This document shows positions 42,169 through 52,600 of a DNA stretch of 64,000 bases, piece by piece. A program made the position numbers and the translations under genes. A model generated the notes under the pieces. The model saw only the letters and a list, made by a program, of their open reading frames with translations, ran no database searches and was not told where the DNA came from. This stretch comes from Glycomyces terrestris (GTDB taxonomy: Bacteria; Actinomycetota; Actinomycetes; Mycobacteriales; Micromonosporaceae), in NCBI RefSeq assembly GCF_003933745.1, contig NZ_RSEB01000002.1, positions 372,001 to 436,000 of the forward strand, given 5' to 3'. Within the stretch, counting starts at the first letter, position 1. The number at the start of each line of letters is the position of its first letter.

Positions 42169-44777
42169 TGCCCGGGCACGCCCTGAACGCGGACGAGGCG
42201 CGCCTCGCGGTGGTCGCCGCCAGCAACGCGCTCGCCGACTTCCTGCGCGCCCACCCCGAGTCCGAGCCCGCGCTCACCGAGGACGAGGACGCCGGGTTCG
42301 CGCGCGTGCGCGCGGCCGGCCCCTTCCAGCTGAACACCGCCTGGAAGGAGAACCTGCTCCGCATCGCCGCCGCCGACCTCACCGGCGCCGCCGACCTGCG
42401 GGCCACCTCCGACGCGCTCTCGCGCCTCGCCGACGCCGTCCTCGCGCGCGGGCTCGACCTCGCCCGCGAGGAGCACCCCGGCCCGGCCCGGCTCGCGGTG
42501 ATCGCCATGGGCAAGACCGGCGCCGAGGAGCTCAACTACGTCTCCGACGTGGACGTCGTGTTCGTGGCCGAAGGGGACCTCGCCCTCGCCACCCGCCAGG
42601 CCGCCCGCATGATCCAGATCGTCGGCCCCGCCACCTGGCCCGTCGACGCCGGCCTGCGGCCCGAGGGCCGCTCGGGCGCGCTCGTGCGCACCGTCGAGTC
42701 GTACACCGCCTACCTCAAGGACTGGGCCCGCACCTGGGAGTTCCAGGCGCTCCTCAAGGCCCGGCCCGCCGCCGGGGACCTCGAACTCGGCCTCGAATGG
42801 CTCGCCGCCGTGCAGCCGTTCATCTGGGGCGCGGCCGACCGGCCCGGCGTCGTGGCCGACATCCGCGACATGCGCCGCAAGGTCGCCGACTCCGTGCCCG
42901 CCGCCGAGCGGAAGTACGAGATCAAACTCGGCCCCGGCGGCCTGCGCGACATCGAGTTCGCCGTGCAGCTGCTCCAGCTCGTGCACGGCCGCGGCGACCC
43001 GGCCCTGCGCGTCCGCTCCACGCTGGAGGCCCTCGACGTCCTCGTCGCGGGCGGCTACCTCGCGCGCCGCGACGGCGAGGACCTCGCCGACACGTACGTC
43101 TTCCTGCGCACCGTCGAGCACCGCCTCCAGCTCCAGCGGCTCCTGCGCACCCACCGCGTCCCCGACGGCGGCGAGCCCCTCCACCACCTTGCCCGCACCC
43201 TCGGCTACACCACCGACGAGGGCTTCCTCGCCGCCTGGCGCGCGCACGCCACCACCGCGCGCCGCCTCCACGAGAAGCTGCTCTACAAGCCGCTCCTCGA
43301 CGCCGTCACCCTCGTCCCCACCCACGAGCTGCGCATGAGCGAGTCGCAGGCCGCCGGCCGCCTCGCCGTCCTCGGCTTCGACGACCCCGCGAGCGCGCTC
43401 ACCCACATCAAGAAGCTCACCGCCGGCGTCTCCCGCACCGCCACCGTGCAGCGCGCGCTGCTGCCGGTCGTCCTCCACGAGCTCGCCGACTCGCCCGAGC
43501 CCGACCGCGGCCTGCTCGCCTACCGGCAGGTCTCCGACAAGCTCGGCTCCACCCCCTGGTACCTGCGGCTGCTGCGCGACGGCGGCCCCGCGGCGGTGCG
43601 CCTCGCGCGCCTGCTCGGCACCTCCCGCTACTTCACCTCGCTGCTCCTGCACGTGCCGCAGTCCCTGCGGTACCTCTCGGACAACGCGGACCTGACGCCG
43701 CGCCCGCGCGAGGAGCTGGCGACCGGGATGCGCCAGGCCGCGGCCCGGCACCAGGACGCGACCGCCGCGATCGGGGCGGTGCGGGCGATCCGCCGCCGCG
43801 AGCTCATCCGCATCGCCGCCGCCGACCTCCTCGGGCTCCTCGACGACCAGGCCGTGGGCCTGGCGCTCTCGGACCTGACCGACGCCGTCCTCGAAGCGGC
43901 CCTGGAGATCGCCTCGCGCGGCCTCGCCGACGCGCCGCCGATGGCCGTCATCGGCATGGGCCGCCTGGGCGGGCGCGAGACCGGCTACGGCTCCGACGCC
44001 GACGTCGTGTTCGTCCACAGCGGAGAGACGGACGCGGAGCGCCGGACGGCCGCGAAGACCGTGGAGTCGGTGCGCACGCTGCTGGCCGCGCCCACCGCGG
44101 ACCCGCCGCTCCAGATCGACCTCGACCTGCGGCCCGAGGGCAAGGGCGGCGCGATCGCGCCGAGCTTCGCCGCGTACCGCCGCTACTACGCCGACCGGGC
44201 CCGCCTGTGGGAGCGCCAGGCGCTCCTGCGCGCCCGGCCCGTCGCGGGGGACCCGGGCCTCGCCGCGGCCTGGACCGAGTTCGCCGACGGCGTGCGGTAC
44301 CGGCCCGGCGGGCTCACCGAGGCCGAGCGCGTGGAGTTCCGGCGCGTCAAGGCGAGGGTGGACTCCGAGCGGCTGCCGCGCGGCGCGGACCCCAACGGCC
44401 ACACCAAGCTCGGGCGCGGCGGCCTGGTCGACATCGAGTGGACCGCGCAGCTGCTCCAGCTCGAGCACGGCGACGCCCCGGGCATCCGCACCACGCGCAC
44501 CGTCCCGGCCCTGGAGGCCGCGGCGGCGGCCGGGCACCTGAACGCCGCCGACCTCCTGTCGCTGCGGGAGGCGTGGCTGTTCGTCTCGCGGGTGCGCAAC
44601 GACATGACGCTCGCGCGCGGCGTCCCGCGCGACGACCTGCCGCGCTCGGGGCCGGAGCTGGCCGCGCTGGCGCAGACCCTCGGGTACGGGGACGACACCG
44701 AGCGGTTCCTGAACGACTACCTGCGCCTGACCCGGCGCGCCCACGAAGCCGCGCAACGGATCGTCTACGGGGCCTAG
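42168..44777 (+). CDS. glnE: Glutamine synthetase adenylyltransferase/adenylyl-removing enzyme GlnE
   Basis: 869 aa. Two nucleotidyltransferase domains in tandem: the first with VIAMGKTGAEELNYVSDVDVVFV near residue 110 (deadenylylation half), the second with VIGMGRLGGRETGYGSDADVVFVHSG near residue 590 (adenylylation half), each followed by a GlnD-PII-uridylyltransferase-like helical domain (GPGGLRDIEFAVQLLQL; GRGGLVDIEWTAQLLQLEHG). It tunes GlnA activity by adenylylation. Relatives have 940-1000 residues; here the region before the first domain is about 100 residues shorter. GlnA1, the usual target, is not in the window. Confidence 0.92.
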   Translation: MPGHALNADEARLAVVAASNALADFLRAHPESEPALTEDEDAGFARVRAAGPFQLNTAWKENLLRIAAADLTGAADLRATSDALSRLADAVLARGLDLAREEHPGPARLAVIAMGKTGAEELNYVSDVDVVFVAEGDLALATRQAARMIQIVGPATWPVDAGLRPEGRSGALVRTVESYTAYLKDWARTWEFQALLKARPAAGDLELGLEWLAAVQPFIWGAADRPGVVADIRDMRRKVADSVPAAERKYEIKLGPGGLRDIEFAVQLLQLVHGRGDPALRVRSTLEALDVLVAGGYLARRDGEDLADTYVFLRTVEHRLQLQRLLRTHRVPDGGEPLHHLARTLGYTTDEGFLAAWRAHATTARRLHEKLLYKPLLDAVTLVPTHELRMSESQAAGRLAVLGFDDPASALTHIKKLTAGVSRTATVQRALLPVVLHELADSPEPDRGLLAYRQVSDKLGSTPWYLRLLRDGGPAAVRLARLLGTSRYFTSLLLHVPQSLRYLSDNADLTPRPREELATGMRQAAARHQDATAAIGAVRAIRRRELIRIAAADLLGLLDDQAVGLALSDLTDAVLEAALEIASRGLADAPPMAVIGMGRLGGRETGYGSDADVVFVHSGETDAERRTAAKTVESVRTLLAAPTADPPLQIDLDLRPEGKGGAIAPSFAAYRRYYADRARLWERQALLRARPVAGDPGLAAAWTEFADGVRYRPGGLTEAERVEFRRVKARVDSERLPRGADPNGHTKLGRGGLVDIEWTAQLLQLEHGDAPGIRTTRTVPALEAAAAAGHLNAADLLSLREAWLFVSRVRNDMTLARGVPRDDLPRSGPELAALAQTLGYGDDTERFLNDYLRLTRRAHEAAQRIVYGA

Positions 44778-44820
44778 CGGGAGCGCCTAGACTCGGTCCC
44801 AGCGCGGATCGGGGGAGCGG

Positions 44821-45912
44821 ATGATCGACTACACGGTGGTCACGGCCCGGGGGAGCGAGGAGCGCCGGGGGAGCGCCGCGGAGCTGCGGGCGGACGCCGC
44901 GGCCGAGGGCGCGTTCGTGTGGGTCGAGTTCGGGTCGCCGGACGCCGGGCCGGTCCAGGAGGCGCTGGAGGCGCTGGGCCTGGACGGCTTCGGGGCGTTC
45001 CCGGTCGGCGCGGTCCACCACCGGCCCAAAGTGGAGGCGGCCGGGGGCGCGGTGCTGCTGCTGGTGAAGACGGTCTGGTACATCGAGGCGACGCGGCAGG
45101 TGGAGACCGGGGAGCTGACGATGTGCTCCGACGGGCGGTCCCTGGTGACGGTGCGCCGCGGCGTGGTGGACCCGGTTCCCCAGGTGCGCGAACGGCTCCG
45201 GGACGAGTCGTTCCGGGCCGGCGGGGCCGCGGCGGTCGTGCACGCGCTGTTCGACTCGGTGGTGGAGCAGTACGACGGCGCGGTGGAGGACCTGACCGAC
45301 GACGTGAGCGACCTGGAGCGGCTGGTCTTCTCGGGGCAGCGGGTGGACCGCAACCAGGAGATCTACTTCCTCATCCGGGAGACGCTCGAGTTCCAGAACG
45401 CGGTGCGGCCGCTGGCGCCGTTCGCGCACTCGCTGCGGCAGCGCCGCGCGGGCTCGGACCTGTTCTCGCATAAGGGCTTCGGGGACGTCGCGGGCCACCT
45501 GATCCGGGTGGACGCGTCGATCGAGACGTGCATGAGCCTGCTGACGACCGTGCTCACCGCGCACCAGGGCCAGATCGGGACGTGGCAGAACGAGGACACG
45601 AAGAAGATCTCGGCGTGGGCGGCGATCGCGATCGCGCCGACGATCATCGCGGGGATCTACGGCATGAACTTCGACGACATGCCGGAACTGCACTGGGCGG
45701 TCGGGTATCCGCTGGCGCTGCTTCTCATGGCGGTGGTGTGCCTGCTACTGCATCGGGGTTTCAAACGCAACGGCTGGCTGTTACAGATCGATGTCCTTGA
45801 ATCGCAATTGAACGTGGAGAGGGGCGGTTCCACCGTGCGCCGCACCGGTCCCGGTGCGCTTGCGCGGCGGATCCGCCCCTCAGGCCCTGCCTGCCTTCGT
45901 CGAACACCATAG
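44821..45912 (+). CDS. corA: CorA-type magnesium/divalent cation transporter
   Basis: 363 aa. A large cytoplasmic N-terminal funnel domain (~290 residues) is followed by two C-terminal membrane helices, with the selectivity motif YGMNFDDMPELHW between them (TIIAGIYGMNF). Preceded by the long stalk helix region QIGTWQNEDTKKISAWAAIAIAP. After the second helix there is an unusual ~40-residue basic tail (RRTGPGALARRIRPSG). Ribosome site GGGGGAG before the ATG and TAGACT about 35 bp upstream. Confidence 0.9.
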   Translation: MIDYTVVTARGSEERRGSAAELRADAAAEGAFVWVEFGSPDAGPVQEALEALGLDGFGAFPVGAVHHRPKVEAAGGAVLLLVKTVWYIEATRQVETGELTMCSDGRSLVTVRRGVVDPVPQVRERLRDESFRAGGAAAVVHALFDSVVEQYDGAVEDLTDDVSDLERLVFSGQRVDRNQEIYFLIRETLEFQNAVRPLAPFAHSLRQRRAGSDLFSHKGFGDVAGHLIRVDASIETCMSLLTTVLTAHQGQIGTWQNEDTKKISAWAAIAIAPTIIAGIYGMNFDDMPELHWAVGYPLALLLMAVVCLLLHRGFKRNGWLLQIDVLESQLNVERGGSTVRRTGPGALARRIRPSGPACLRRTP

Positions 45913-46000
45913 CGAACCGCCGCAAAGCGAAAGCGTCGAGCCGATGGTGACGGTCCGTGTCCGCGGCGGCCGCGCTCCCATTTCGGTAGCAAAGCCGCCA

Positions 46001-46014
46001 TTGAAATTTTTCAA
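46001..46014. promoter_or_regulatory. Palindrome upstream of chitinase promoter
   Basis: TTGAAATTTTTCAA, arms TTGAAA / TTTCAA with a 2-base centre, 9 bp before the -35 box. Candidate operator in an A+T-rich island. Confidence 0.45.
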
Positions 46015-46023
46015 TCCGAATGC

Positions 46024-46052
46024 TTGACTTTCGCGTGGCCCTCCCATAAAAA
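46024..46052 (+). promoter_or_regulatory. Sigma-70-like promoter of chitinase gene
   Basis: TTGACT at 46024-46029, 17-bp spacer, TAAAAA at 46047-46052; leader of about 40 nt with GGGAGG before the TTG start. Confidence 0.55.
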
Positions 46053-46096
46053 TAAAGATACCTATCAGTTAAGTCTCTTTACTTTTGGGAGGAACA

Positions 46097-47554
<1,458 letters not shown>

Positions 47555-47578
47555 CCCCGCACCCGAACCCGTCCGCCA

Positions 47579-47610
47579 GGTCGGCGGGGGACCCCGGTCC
47601 CCCGCCGACC
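47579..47610. terminator. Bidirectional terminator between chitinase and DoxX genes
   Basis: Arms 47579-47593 (GGTCGGCGGGGGACC) and 47596-47610, 15-bp perfect inverted repeat. Confidence 0.75.
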
Positions 47611-47618
47611 GCTCGCGT

Positions 47619-47966
47619 TCAGACGACGAGCATCAGCCACAGCGCCGCGACGCTCAGCCCCAGGAACATCACCGGGCCGGCGAAGTTGTGGAACACGCGC
47701 TCCTTGACGTGCAACGCCGTGGCGAGCACGAAGAACAGCACGAGCCCGGCCGCGGCCGCGATCCCCAGCGGCCGCCAGAAGAACCCGACCGCGAGCCCGA
47801 CGGCCGCCGCGCCCTTCACGAAACCCAGGAACGGCAGCCACGAGTCGGGCACCCCGACCGCCCGCGAGTTCCGCTTCACCCACGCGGCGCCCATGAAGTT
47901 CGCGACCGACTCGACCGCGTTGGCGGCGATGGCGAGCACGTTGACCACGGCAAAGGCGACGAACAT
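47619..47966 (-). CDS. DoxX-like small membrane protein
   Basis: 115 aa, four membrane segments (FVAFAVVNVLAIAANAVESV, WLPFLGFVKGAAAVGLAVGF, LGIAAAAGLVLFFVLATALH, PVMFLGLSVAALWLMLVV), layout and length of the DoxX_2 family. Start ATG at 47966 with GAGGAGG 8 bases upstream; the longer frame is antisense to the LysR gene. Function of this subgroup is unknown; relatives are linked to redox stress. Divergent from a LysR regulator that probably controls it. Confidence 0.78.
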   Translation of the reverse strand: MFVAFAVVNVLAIAANAVESVANFMGAAWVKRNSRAVGVPDSWLPFLGFVKGAAAVGLAVGFFWRPLGIAAAAGLVLFFVLATALHVKERVFHNFAGPVMFLGLSVAALWLMLVV

Positions 47967-48040
47967 CCGGCGAACCTCCTCGCCCGGCGGACCCTCCGCC
48001 GGACCTCCCCAAGTCTCTTGCCGATCCCCGCGCGCGTCCA

Positions 48041-48059
48041 ATACCAGTATCGATAACCT
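48041..48059. promoter_or_regulatory. LysR operator/promoter candidate in doxX-lysR intergenic region
   Basis: ATACCAGTAT at 48041-48050 (arms ATAC/GTAT) overlaps TATCGATA at 48048-48055. The rightward -10 TAACCT at 48054-48059 ends 7 nt before the LysR ATG, so LysR mRNA should be leaderless. Confidence 0.45.
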
Positions 48060-48065
48060 GACGTT

Positions 48066-48956
48066 ATGGATGTCGACACGCGGCTGCTCCGCTCCTTCCG
48101 GGCCGTCGCCGAGGAAGGCAGCCTCACCCGCGCCGCCCAGCGGCTCTACCTCTCGCAGCCGGCGCTCACCAAGCAGATCCGGCAGCTGGAGGAACGGCTC
48201 GGCGCCCGCCTCTTCCAGCGCTCCAAGCACGGCATGGCCCCCACCGCCGCCGGCGAGGCCCTCGCCGCCGCCCTCCCGTCCGTCCTCGACGCCTGGGACG
48301 CGGCCCGCCGCGCCGTCCGCGGCGCCGAGGCCGAGGCCTCCCGGGTGCTCCGCGTCGGCTTCCTCGCCAGCGCCGCCAACGAGAAGACCCAGCCGATCAT
48401 CGCCCGGTTCCGCGAGTGCCGCCCCGACTGGCGGATCGAACTGCGCCAGGCGAGCTGGGGCGACCCGGCCGCCGGTCTCGTCTCCGGCGAGGTCGACGCC
48501 GCCTTCATGCGGCTGCCGTTCCCGCGCCAGGACGAGTTCGCGTCCCTGGCCCTGCTCACCGAGCCGCGCTGCGTCGCGATGGCCGCGGGCCATCCCCTGG
48601 CGCGCCGGGAGTCGCTGCGGTTCGAGGAGCTTCTGGACGAGCCGTTCATCGCCGCGCCCGGCGCCGCGGGCGCCTTCCGCGACCACTGGGTCGCGGCCGA
48701 CGCCCGCGGCGGCCGCCCCGTGAAGGTCGGCGCGGTCGCCGAGCACCCCGACGACTGGCTCACCGCCATCGCCAACGGCGACGGCATCGCCCTCGCCCCC
48801 GCGAGCGCCGCCCGCTACTACGCCCGCCCCGACATCGCCTACCGCGAGGTCGAGGGCGTCGCCCCGAGCACGGTCGCCCTGGTGTGGCCCAAGGCGGTGC
48901 CGCCGTCCGGGCCGCTGTCGGACCTCATCGCCGCCGCGGCGGCGCTGGCCGACTGA
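48066..48956 (+). CDS. LysR family transcriptional regulator
   Basis: 296 aa. N-terminal winged helix-turn-helix: MDVDTRLLRSFRAVAEEGSL, TRAAQRLYLSQPALTKQIRQ, LEERLGARLFQRS. The C-terminal substrate-binding domain starts near residue 90 (LRVGFLASAANEKTQPIIAR). Inducer unknown. It reads away from the DoxX gene across 99 bp containing overlapping palindromes, the classical LysR layout, so it likely regulates doxX. Ends at a terminator. Confidence 0.88.
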   Translation: MDVDTRLLRSFRAVAEEGSLTRAAQRLYLSQPALTKQIRQLEERLGARLFQRSKHGMAPTAAGEALAAALPSVLDAWDAARRAVRGAEAEASRVLRVGFLASAANEKTQPIIARFRECRPDWRIELRQASWGDPAAGLVSGEVDAAFMRLPFPRQDEFASLALLTEPRCVAMAAGHPLARRESLRFEELLDEPFIAAPGAAGAFRDHWVAADARGGRPVKVGAVAEHPDDWLTAIANGDGIALAPASAARYYARPDIAYREVEGVAPSTVALVWPKAVPPSGPLSDLIAAAAALAD

Positions 48957-48985
48957 ACCCCGGCCCGCCGCTCGCGGGCCGGGGT
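48957..48985. terminator. Bidirectional terminator between LysR and acyltransferase-like genes
   Basis: ACCCCGGCCCGC / GCGGGCCGGGGT, 12-bp perfect stem, 5-base loop. Confidence 0.7.
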
Positions 48986-48990
48986 CCGGG

Positions 48991-50301
48991 CTACTTCACG
49001 TACTTCGCGGGCTTGGTCGCGAGCGTCATGATCCACTCCAGCGGGCCCCGCTTGAGGAACCGCCGCCAGAGGAGCGCGAACACCATCGCGACGACCACGA
49101 ACACCGCCCACATGCGCCAGCCCGTCTCGTAGCCGACGCCGTTCGCCGGGTGGTCGACGAGGTACCAGACGCCCGCGATGTGCGCGACGTAGACCGTGAG
49201 CGACATCGAGCCGACCGCGACGAGCGGGGCGAGGACGCGCCGCGACCACACGCTCGCGCGGCCGCAGTACCCGAGGAGCGCCACGAGGCCGACGATGACC
49301 GAGATCGCGACGCCGATGTTCCCGGCGAGCTCGAACGGGGTGCCCGAGTGCGGGGACGCGCCGACCAGGGCCGTCCAGTCGAACCCGGTGGCGGACGGGT
49401 CGTCGGGCAGCTTGTCGTAGATCCAGGCGTGCTCGGCGTCCCACTCCTTCCACTGCTCGGCCGTCCAGTTCGCGGAGTCGGTGCCTTCGAGGGCCTTCGT
49501 CCACGCCTGGTCGAACGCGGTGTAGTCGGGCTCGGCGGGCGCGGGGAGGAACTTCCCGGCGAGCCAGGCGCCGCCGTAGCCGAGCAGGGCTAGCGAGGGG
49601 CCGACGACCGCGAGGCGGACCCGGACGGCCTTGCGCGCGAAGTCGAGGCGCCCCAGGGCCATGCCCGCGAAGAGGTACGCCATCCACGACACGGCCGGGT
49701 ACGTCCCGTTGAACAGCAGCGAGAGCAGGCCGTCCCCGCCCCACCCGACCAGCGGGTCGCCCGCGTCGAACCGCTCCATCCAGGCGGTGTCCACCGTCCA
49801 CAGCCACTGGACGAGGACCGGCCCGCCGAGGCCGACGACGGCCGCGAGGATCGCGAGGGTGCGGGCCCGCAGCTTCACGAACGGGAGCGCGAGCAGGAAG
49901 TACAGGCCGTAGTACGCGAGGATCACCACGATCGAGGTGCCCGTCGCGGTCAGCCACGTGCCCAGGGCCAGCAGCAGGACCGCGCGGATCGCGATCTTGA
50001 CGACGGCCTGCCGCAGCGGCCGGCCGGACTTGGGCCGCGAGCCGCCTGCGATGAGCACGAGCGAGAGCCCGGCGAGGGTCGCGAACAGCGCGGAGGACCG
50101 GCCGTGCGGGAGGTCCATGAGGAAGGACTTCCAGGTGCCGGTCTCGTCGGCCCACGGGCCGACGTGCGAGTAGTACATGCCGAACACGGCGACGGCGCGG
50201 GCGGCGTCGAGGCCGACGATGCGGCCGATCGAGTCGGGCTTCGAGGGCGGCGGCTCGGCGAGCGCCGGGTCCCTCGGCTGCAAGGCGACGGTGTCAGTCA
50301 T
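48991..50301 (-). CDS. Multi-pass membrane protein, DUF418 / HGSNAT-like acyltransferase group
   Basis: 436 aa with about ten membrane segments. N-terminal SIGRIVGLDAARAVAVFGMY is the conserved start of the DUF1624/HGSNAT and DUF418 families (LDxxRGxAxxGM pattern); the C-terminal half has the family YVAHIAGVWYLVDHP segment. Some relatives acetylate sugars at the membrane. An acidic, Trp-rich external loop (TAEQWKEWDAEHAWIYDKL) lies in the middle. ATG at 50301 is 7 nt from CACCTT, a possible leaderless promoter. Confidence 0.72.
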   Translation of the reverse strand: MTDTVALQPRDPALAEPPPSKPDSIGRIVGLDAARAVAVFGMYYSHVGPWADETGTWKSFLMDLPHGRSSALFATLAGLSLVLIAGGSRPKSGRPLRQAVVKIAIRAVLLLALGTWLTATGTSIVVILAYYGLYFLLALPFVKLRARTLAILAAVVGLGGPVLVQWLWTVDTAWMERFDAGDPLVGWGGDGLLSLLFNGTYPAVSWMAYLFAGMALGRLDFARKAVRVRLAVVGPSLALLGYGGAWLAGKFLPAPAEPDYTAFDQAWTKALEGTDSANWTAEQWKEWDAEHAWIYDKLPDDPSATGFDWTALVGASPHSGTPFELAGNIGVAISVIVGLVALLGYCGRASVWSRRVLAPLVAVGSMSLTVYVAHIAGVWYLVDHPANGVGYETGWRMWAVFVVVAMVFALLWRRFLKRGPLEWIMTLATKPAKYVK

Positions 50302-50307
50302 GGATCC

Positions 50308-50313
50308 AAGGTG
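50308..50313 (-). promoter_or_regulatory. -10 box of membrane acyltransferase-like gene, leaderless
   Basis: CACCTT on the minus strand, last base 7 nt before the ATG at 50301; weak match to TANNNT. Confidence 0.35.
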
Positions 50314-50536
50314 CGGCGGGACCGAGCCGGTTCCCATCCGGCGATGCGCGGGTCGCCTCCCGCCGCCGAGGTGCAACCGTCCCGCCGCCCGGCCTTTCCG
50401 CCCCCGCCGATCGGCGGGTCTTCACCGCCCCGGACCGGTTCGACCTGCGAGAACGCCCACACCCGGGCGCGTGCCGGGCGGCGGAGGGTGGCGGCGGCGT
50501 GCTACGAATCGACCAGCGCCATTGAGAGGAGGCCGC

Positions 50537-51181
50537 ATGATCCGGGTCCTGGTCGTCGACGACGAAGCCCTCATCCGCACCGGGTTCCAGCACATCCTGA
50601 ACGCGGCCGGGGACATCGAGGTGGTCGCCGCGGTCTCGGGCCGCCAGGCCCTCGCCGAGGTCGGGCGGCTCCACCCCGACGTCGTCCTCCTCGACATCCG
50701 CATGCCCGACGTCGACGGGCTCACCATCCTGGAGCGCATCCGGGCCCTGCCGAGCCCGCCCGTGGTCGCCATGCTCACCACGTTCGACACCGACGAGTAC
50801 GTGGCCGCGGCCCTGCGCATGGGCGCGGCCGGGTTCCTCCTCAAGGACACCGACCCCGAGCACCTCGCGCTCCAGGTGCGCACCCTCGCCGCCGACGGCG
50901 TCGTGCTCTCCCCGAAGGTCACCTCCACGGTCGTCGACGGCTACCTGGCCGGGCGCACCCGCTCGACCGAGGCCGTCGACCGGCTGAGCGCCCGCGAACG
51001 GGAGATCCTGGTGCTCCTCGCCGACGGCCTCTCCAACGGCGACATCGCGGCCCGCCTCTACCTCGGCGTCGGCACCGTCAAGGACCACGTGAGCGCCATC
51101 CTCACCAAGCTCAGGGTCACCGGCCGGGTCCAGGCCGCGCTCGTCGCAGAGCGGGCCGGGCTCCTGCGGGGCGAGCGGTGA
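50537..51181 (+). CDS. NarL/LuxR-type response regulator
   Basis: 214 aa. Receiver domain MIRVLVVDDEALIRTGFQHI with phospho-acceptor Asp in DVVLLDIRMPDVDG and Lys in GFLLKDTDPEHL; LuxR helix-turn-helix near the C-terminus (LSAREREILVLLADGLSNGD, VGTVKDHVSAILTKL). AGAGGAGG ribosome site. Its stop overlaps the GTG of the sensor kinase (GTGA), giving a cognate pair. Regulated genes are unknown; the first two-component pair of three in 12 kb. Confidence 0.9.
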   Translation: MIRVLVVDDEALIRTGFQHILNAAGDIEVVAAVSGRQALAEVGRLHPDVVLLDIRMPDVDGLTILERIRALPSPPVVAMLTTFDTDEYVAAALRMGAAGFLLKDTDPEHLALQVRTLAADGVVLSPKVTSTVVDGYLAGRTRSTEAVDRLSAREREILVLLADGLSNGDIAARLYLGVGTVKDHVSAILTKLRVTGRVQAALVAERAGLLRGER

Positions 51182-52272
51182 CCGGCCGCTGGCGGCCGTG
51201 GATGACGGACGCGGCGCTCGTCGTCGTCGCGGCCGCCGACCTCTGGTTCACGTTCTGGTATCCCGAGCTGACGTGGGAGACCGCGCTGACCGCGCTCGGC
51301 GTGCTCGCGCTGGCGGCCCGCCGCCGCTTCCCGCTCGCGGTGTTCGCGCTGACGCTGCCGACCGCGTACTTCATCGGCGAGTCCGCGGCCCCGCTCATCG
51401 CCCTGTACACGCTCGCGGTCGCCTCGCACCGCCGCTGGCTCCTCGCGGTGTGCTCGCTGGTCCTGGCCGCGTGCACGATCTGGCCGATCGGCTCGGGGCC
51501 CGAGGCGCTGTTCGCGGACTCGTGGTGGCTCGCGAGCATCGCGTACGCGCTCGCGCCGAGCGCGGCCGCGGCGTTCCTCGGCCAGTTCGTGCAGGTGCGC
51601 CGCGAGCTGTCGGCGCGGCTCGCCGAGATCACCGAGGCGCGCGAGCACGAGCAGCTCATGGCGACCCAGAAGGTCCTCGCCGAGGAGCGCGCCCAGCTCG
51701 CGCGCGAGATGCACGACGTCGTCTCGCACCAGGTCAGCCTCATCGCGGTCCGCGCCGGCGCGCTCCAGGTGAGCACCGCCGACCCGGAGGCGAAGGAGGC
51801 CGCCGGCACCATCCGCAGGCTTTCCGTCCGCACCCTGGACGAGCTGCGCCACATGGTGAACGTGCTCCGCGCGGGCGGCGGAGGCCCCACCGACCTCGCG
51901 CCGCAGCCGACCCTCGCGCAGCTCGGCGACCTCGTCGGCGCCAGCGGCATCGAGGCCGAGCTCCACGTCGCCGACCTCCCGGACCTCGACCCGCCGAAGG
52001 AGCGGGCGATCTACCGCACCGTCCAGGAGTCGCTGACGAACGTCCGCAAGCACGCCCCGGGCGCCCGCGCCGACGTCGTCCTGGCCCGCACCGGCGACGG
52101 CATCACCGTCGCCGTCACCAACACCGCCCCGACCCGCGCCGCGGTCCCCCTCCCCAGCTCCCGCCACGGCCTCCTCGGCCTCCACCAGCGCGCCGCCCTC
52201 CTCGGCGGCACCCTCACCTGGGACCCCACCCCGGACGGCGGCTGGCGGACGGTCCTCACCCTGCCCGTCTGA
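51178..52272 (+). CDS. Sensor histidine kinase (HisKA_3 type)
   Basis: 364 aa. Five or so N-terminal membrane segments, a coiled-coil (RLAEITEAREHEQLMATQKV), the HisKA_3 phospho-site LAREMHDVVSHQVSLIAVRA, and an ATPase domain with N-box TVQESLTNVRKHAPG and a late HGLLGLHQRAALLGGTL. The G1 box is poor (VTNTAPTRA instead of DxGxG). Coupled to the preceding response regulator. The signal is unknown; no large extracellular domain. Confidence 0.88.
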   Translation: MTGRWRPWMTDAALVVVAAADLWFTFWYPELTWETALTALGVLALAARRRFPLAVFALTLPTAYFIGESAAPLIALYTLAVASHRRWLLAVCSLVLAACTIWPIGSGPEALFADSWWLASIAYALAPSAAAAFLGQFVQVRRELSARLAEITEAREHEQLMATQKVLAEERAQLAREMHDVVSHQVSLIAVRAGALQVSTADPEAKEAAGTIRRLSVRTLDELRHMVNVLRAGGGGPTDLAPQPTLAQLGDLVGASGIEAELHVADLPDLDPPKERAIYRTVQESLTNVRKHAPGARADVVLARTGDGITVAVTNTAPTRAAVPLPSSRHGLLGLHQRAALLGGTLTWDPTPDGGWRTVLTLPV

Positions 52273-52312
52273 GGCGGCGCGCGCGGGGACCCCGGCGGGC
52301 GGCCGCGCGCCC

Positions 52313-52318
52313 TATCGT
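52313..52318 (+). promoter_or_regulatory. -10 box of small membrane protein gene, leaderless
   Basis: TATCGT, last base 7 nt before the ATG at 52325. Confidence 0.5.
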
Positions 52319-52324
52319 GAATCC

Positions 52325-52585
52325 ATGAAGGACTACGAGAACGAGGTCCGGCTCGCGGTCAAGCGCGCCGGGAGCACCGCGTCCTGGATGAGCGTGTTCG
52401 CCTTCGTGACGCTGGTCGGCGGCGTGCTGGTCGGCCTGCTGGGCGGCGGGATCGCGCTGGTCGTCGTCGCGGTGGCGGCGGCCGCGCTGATCCACGGCGT
52501 CGGCACGGCCGTCGACCTGCTCGGCAGGCAGCTCATGGAGACGTGGCGGCAGGGCAGGCGGGCGGCCGCGAACGAGGAGACGTGA
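52325..52585 (+). CDS. Small hypothetical membrane protein
   Basis: 86 aa, not recognised. Two adjacent hydrophobic segments (SVFAFVTLVGGVLVGLLGGG and IALVVVAVAAAALIHGVGTA) between a charged N-terminus (MKDYENEVRLAVKRAGS) and a basic C-terminus (METWRQGRRAAANEET). A leaderless promoter supports the start. It sits between two two-component systems, convergent with the second. Confidence 0.6.
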   Translation: MKDYENEVRLAVKRAGSTASWMSVFAFVTLVGGVLVGLLGGGIALVVVAVAAAALIHGVGTAVDLLGRQLMETWRQGRRAAANEET

Positions 52586-52600
52586 TGCGGCGCAGACGGT

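Noticed and set aside
41451-44756. 1101-codon open frame on the minus strand opposite glnE
   Set aside because: Antisense shadow of a G+C-rich gene; composition is Gly/Ala/Arg/Val-rich with no domain, while glnE has complete motifs.
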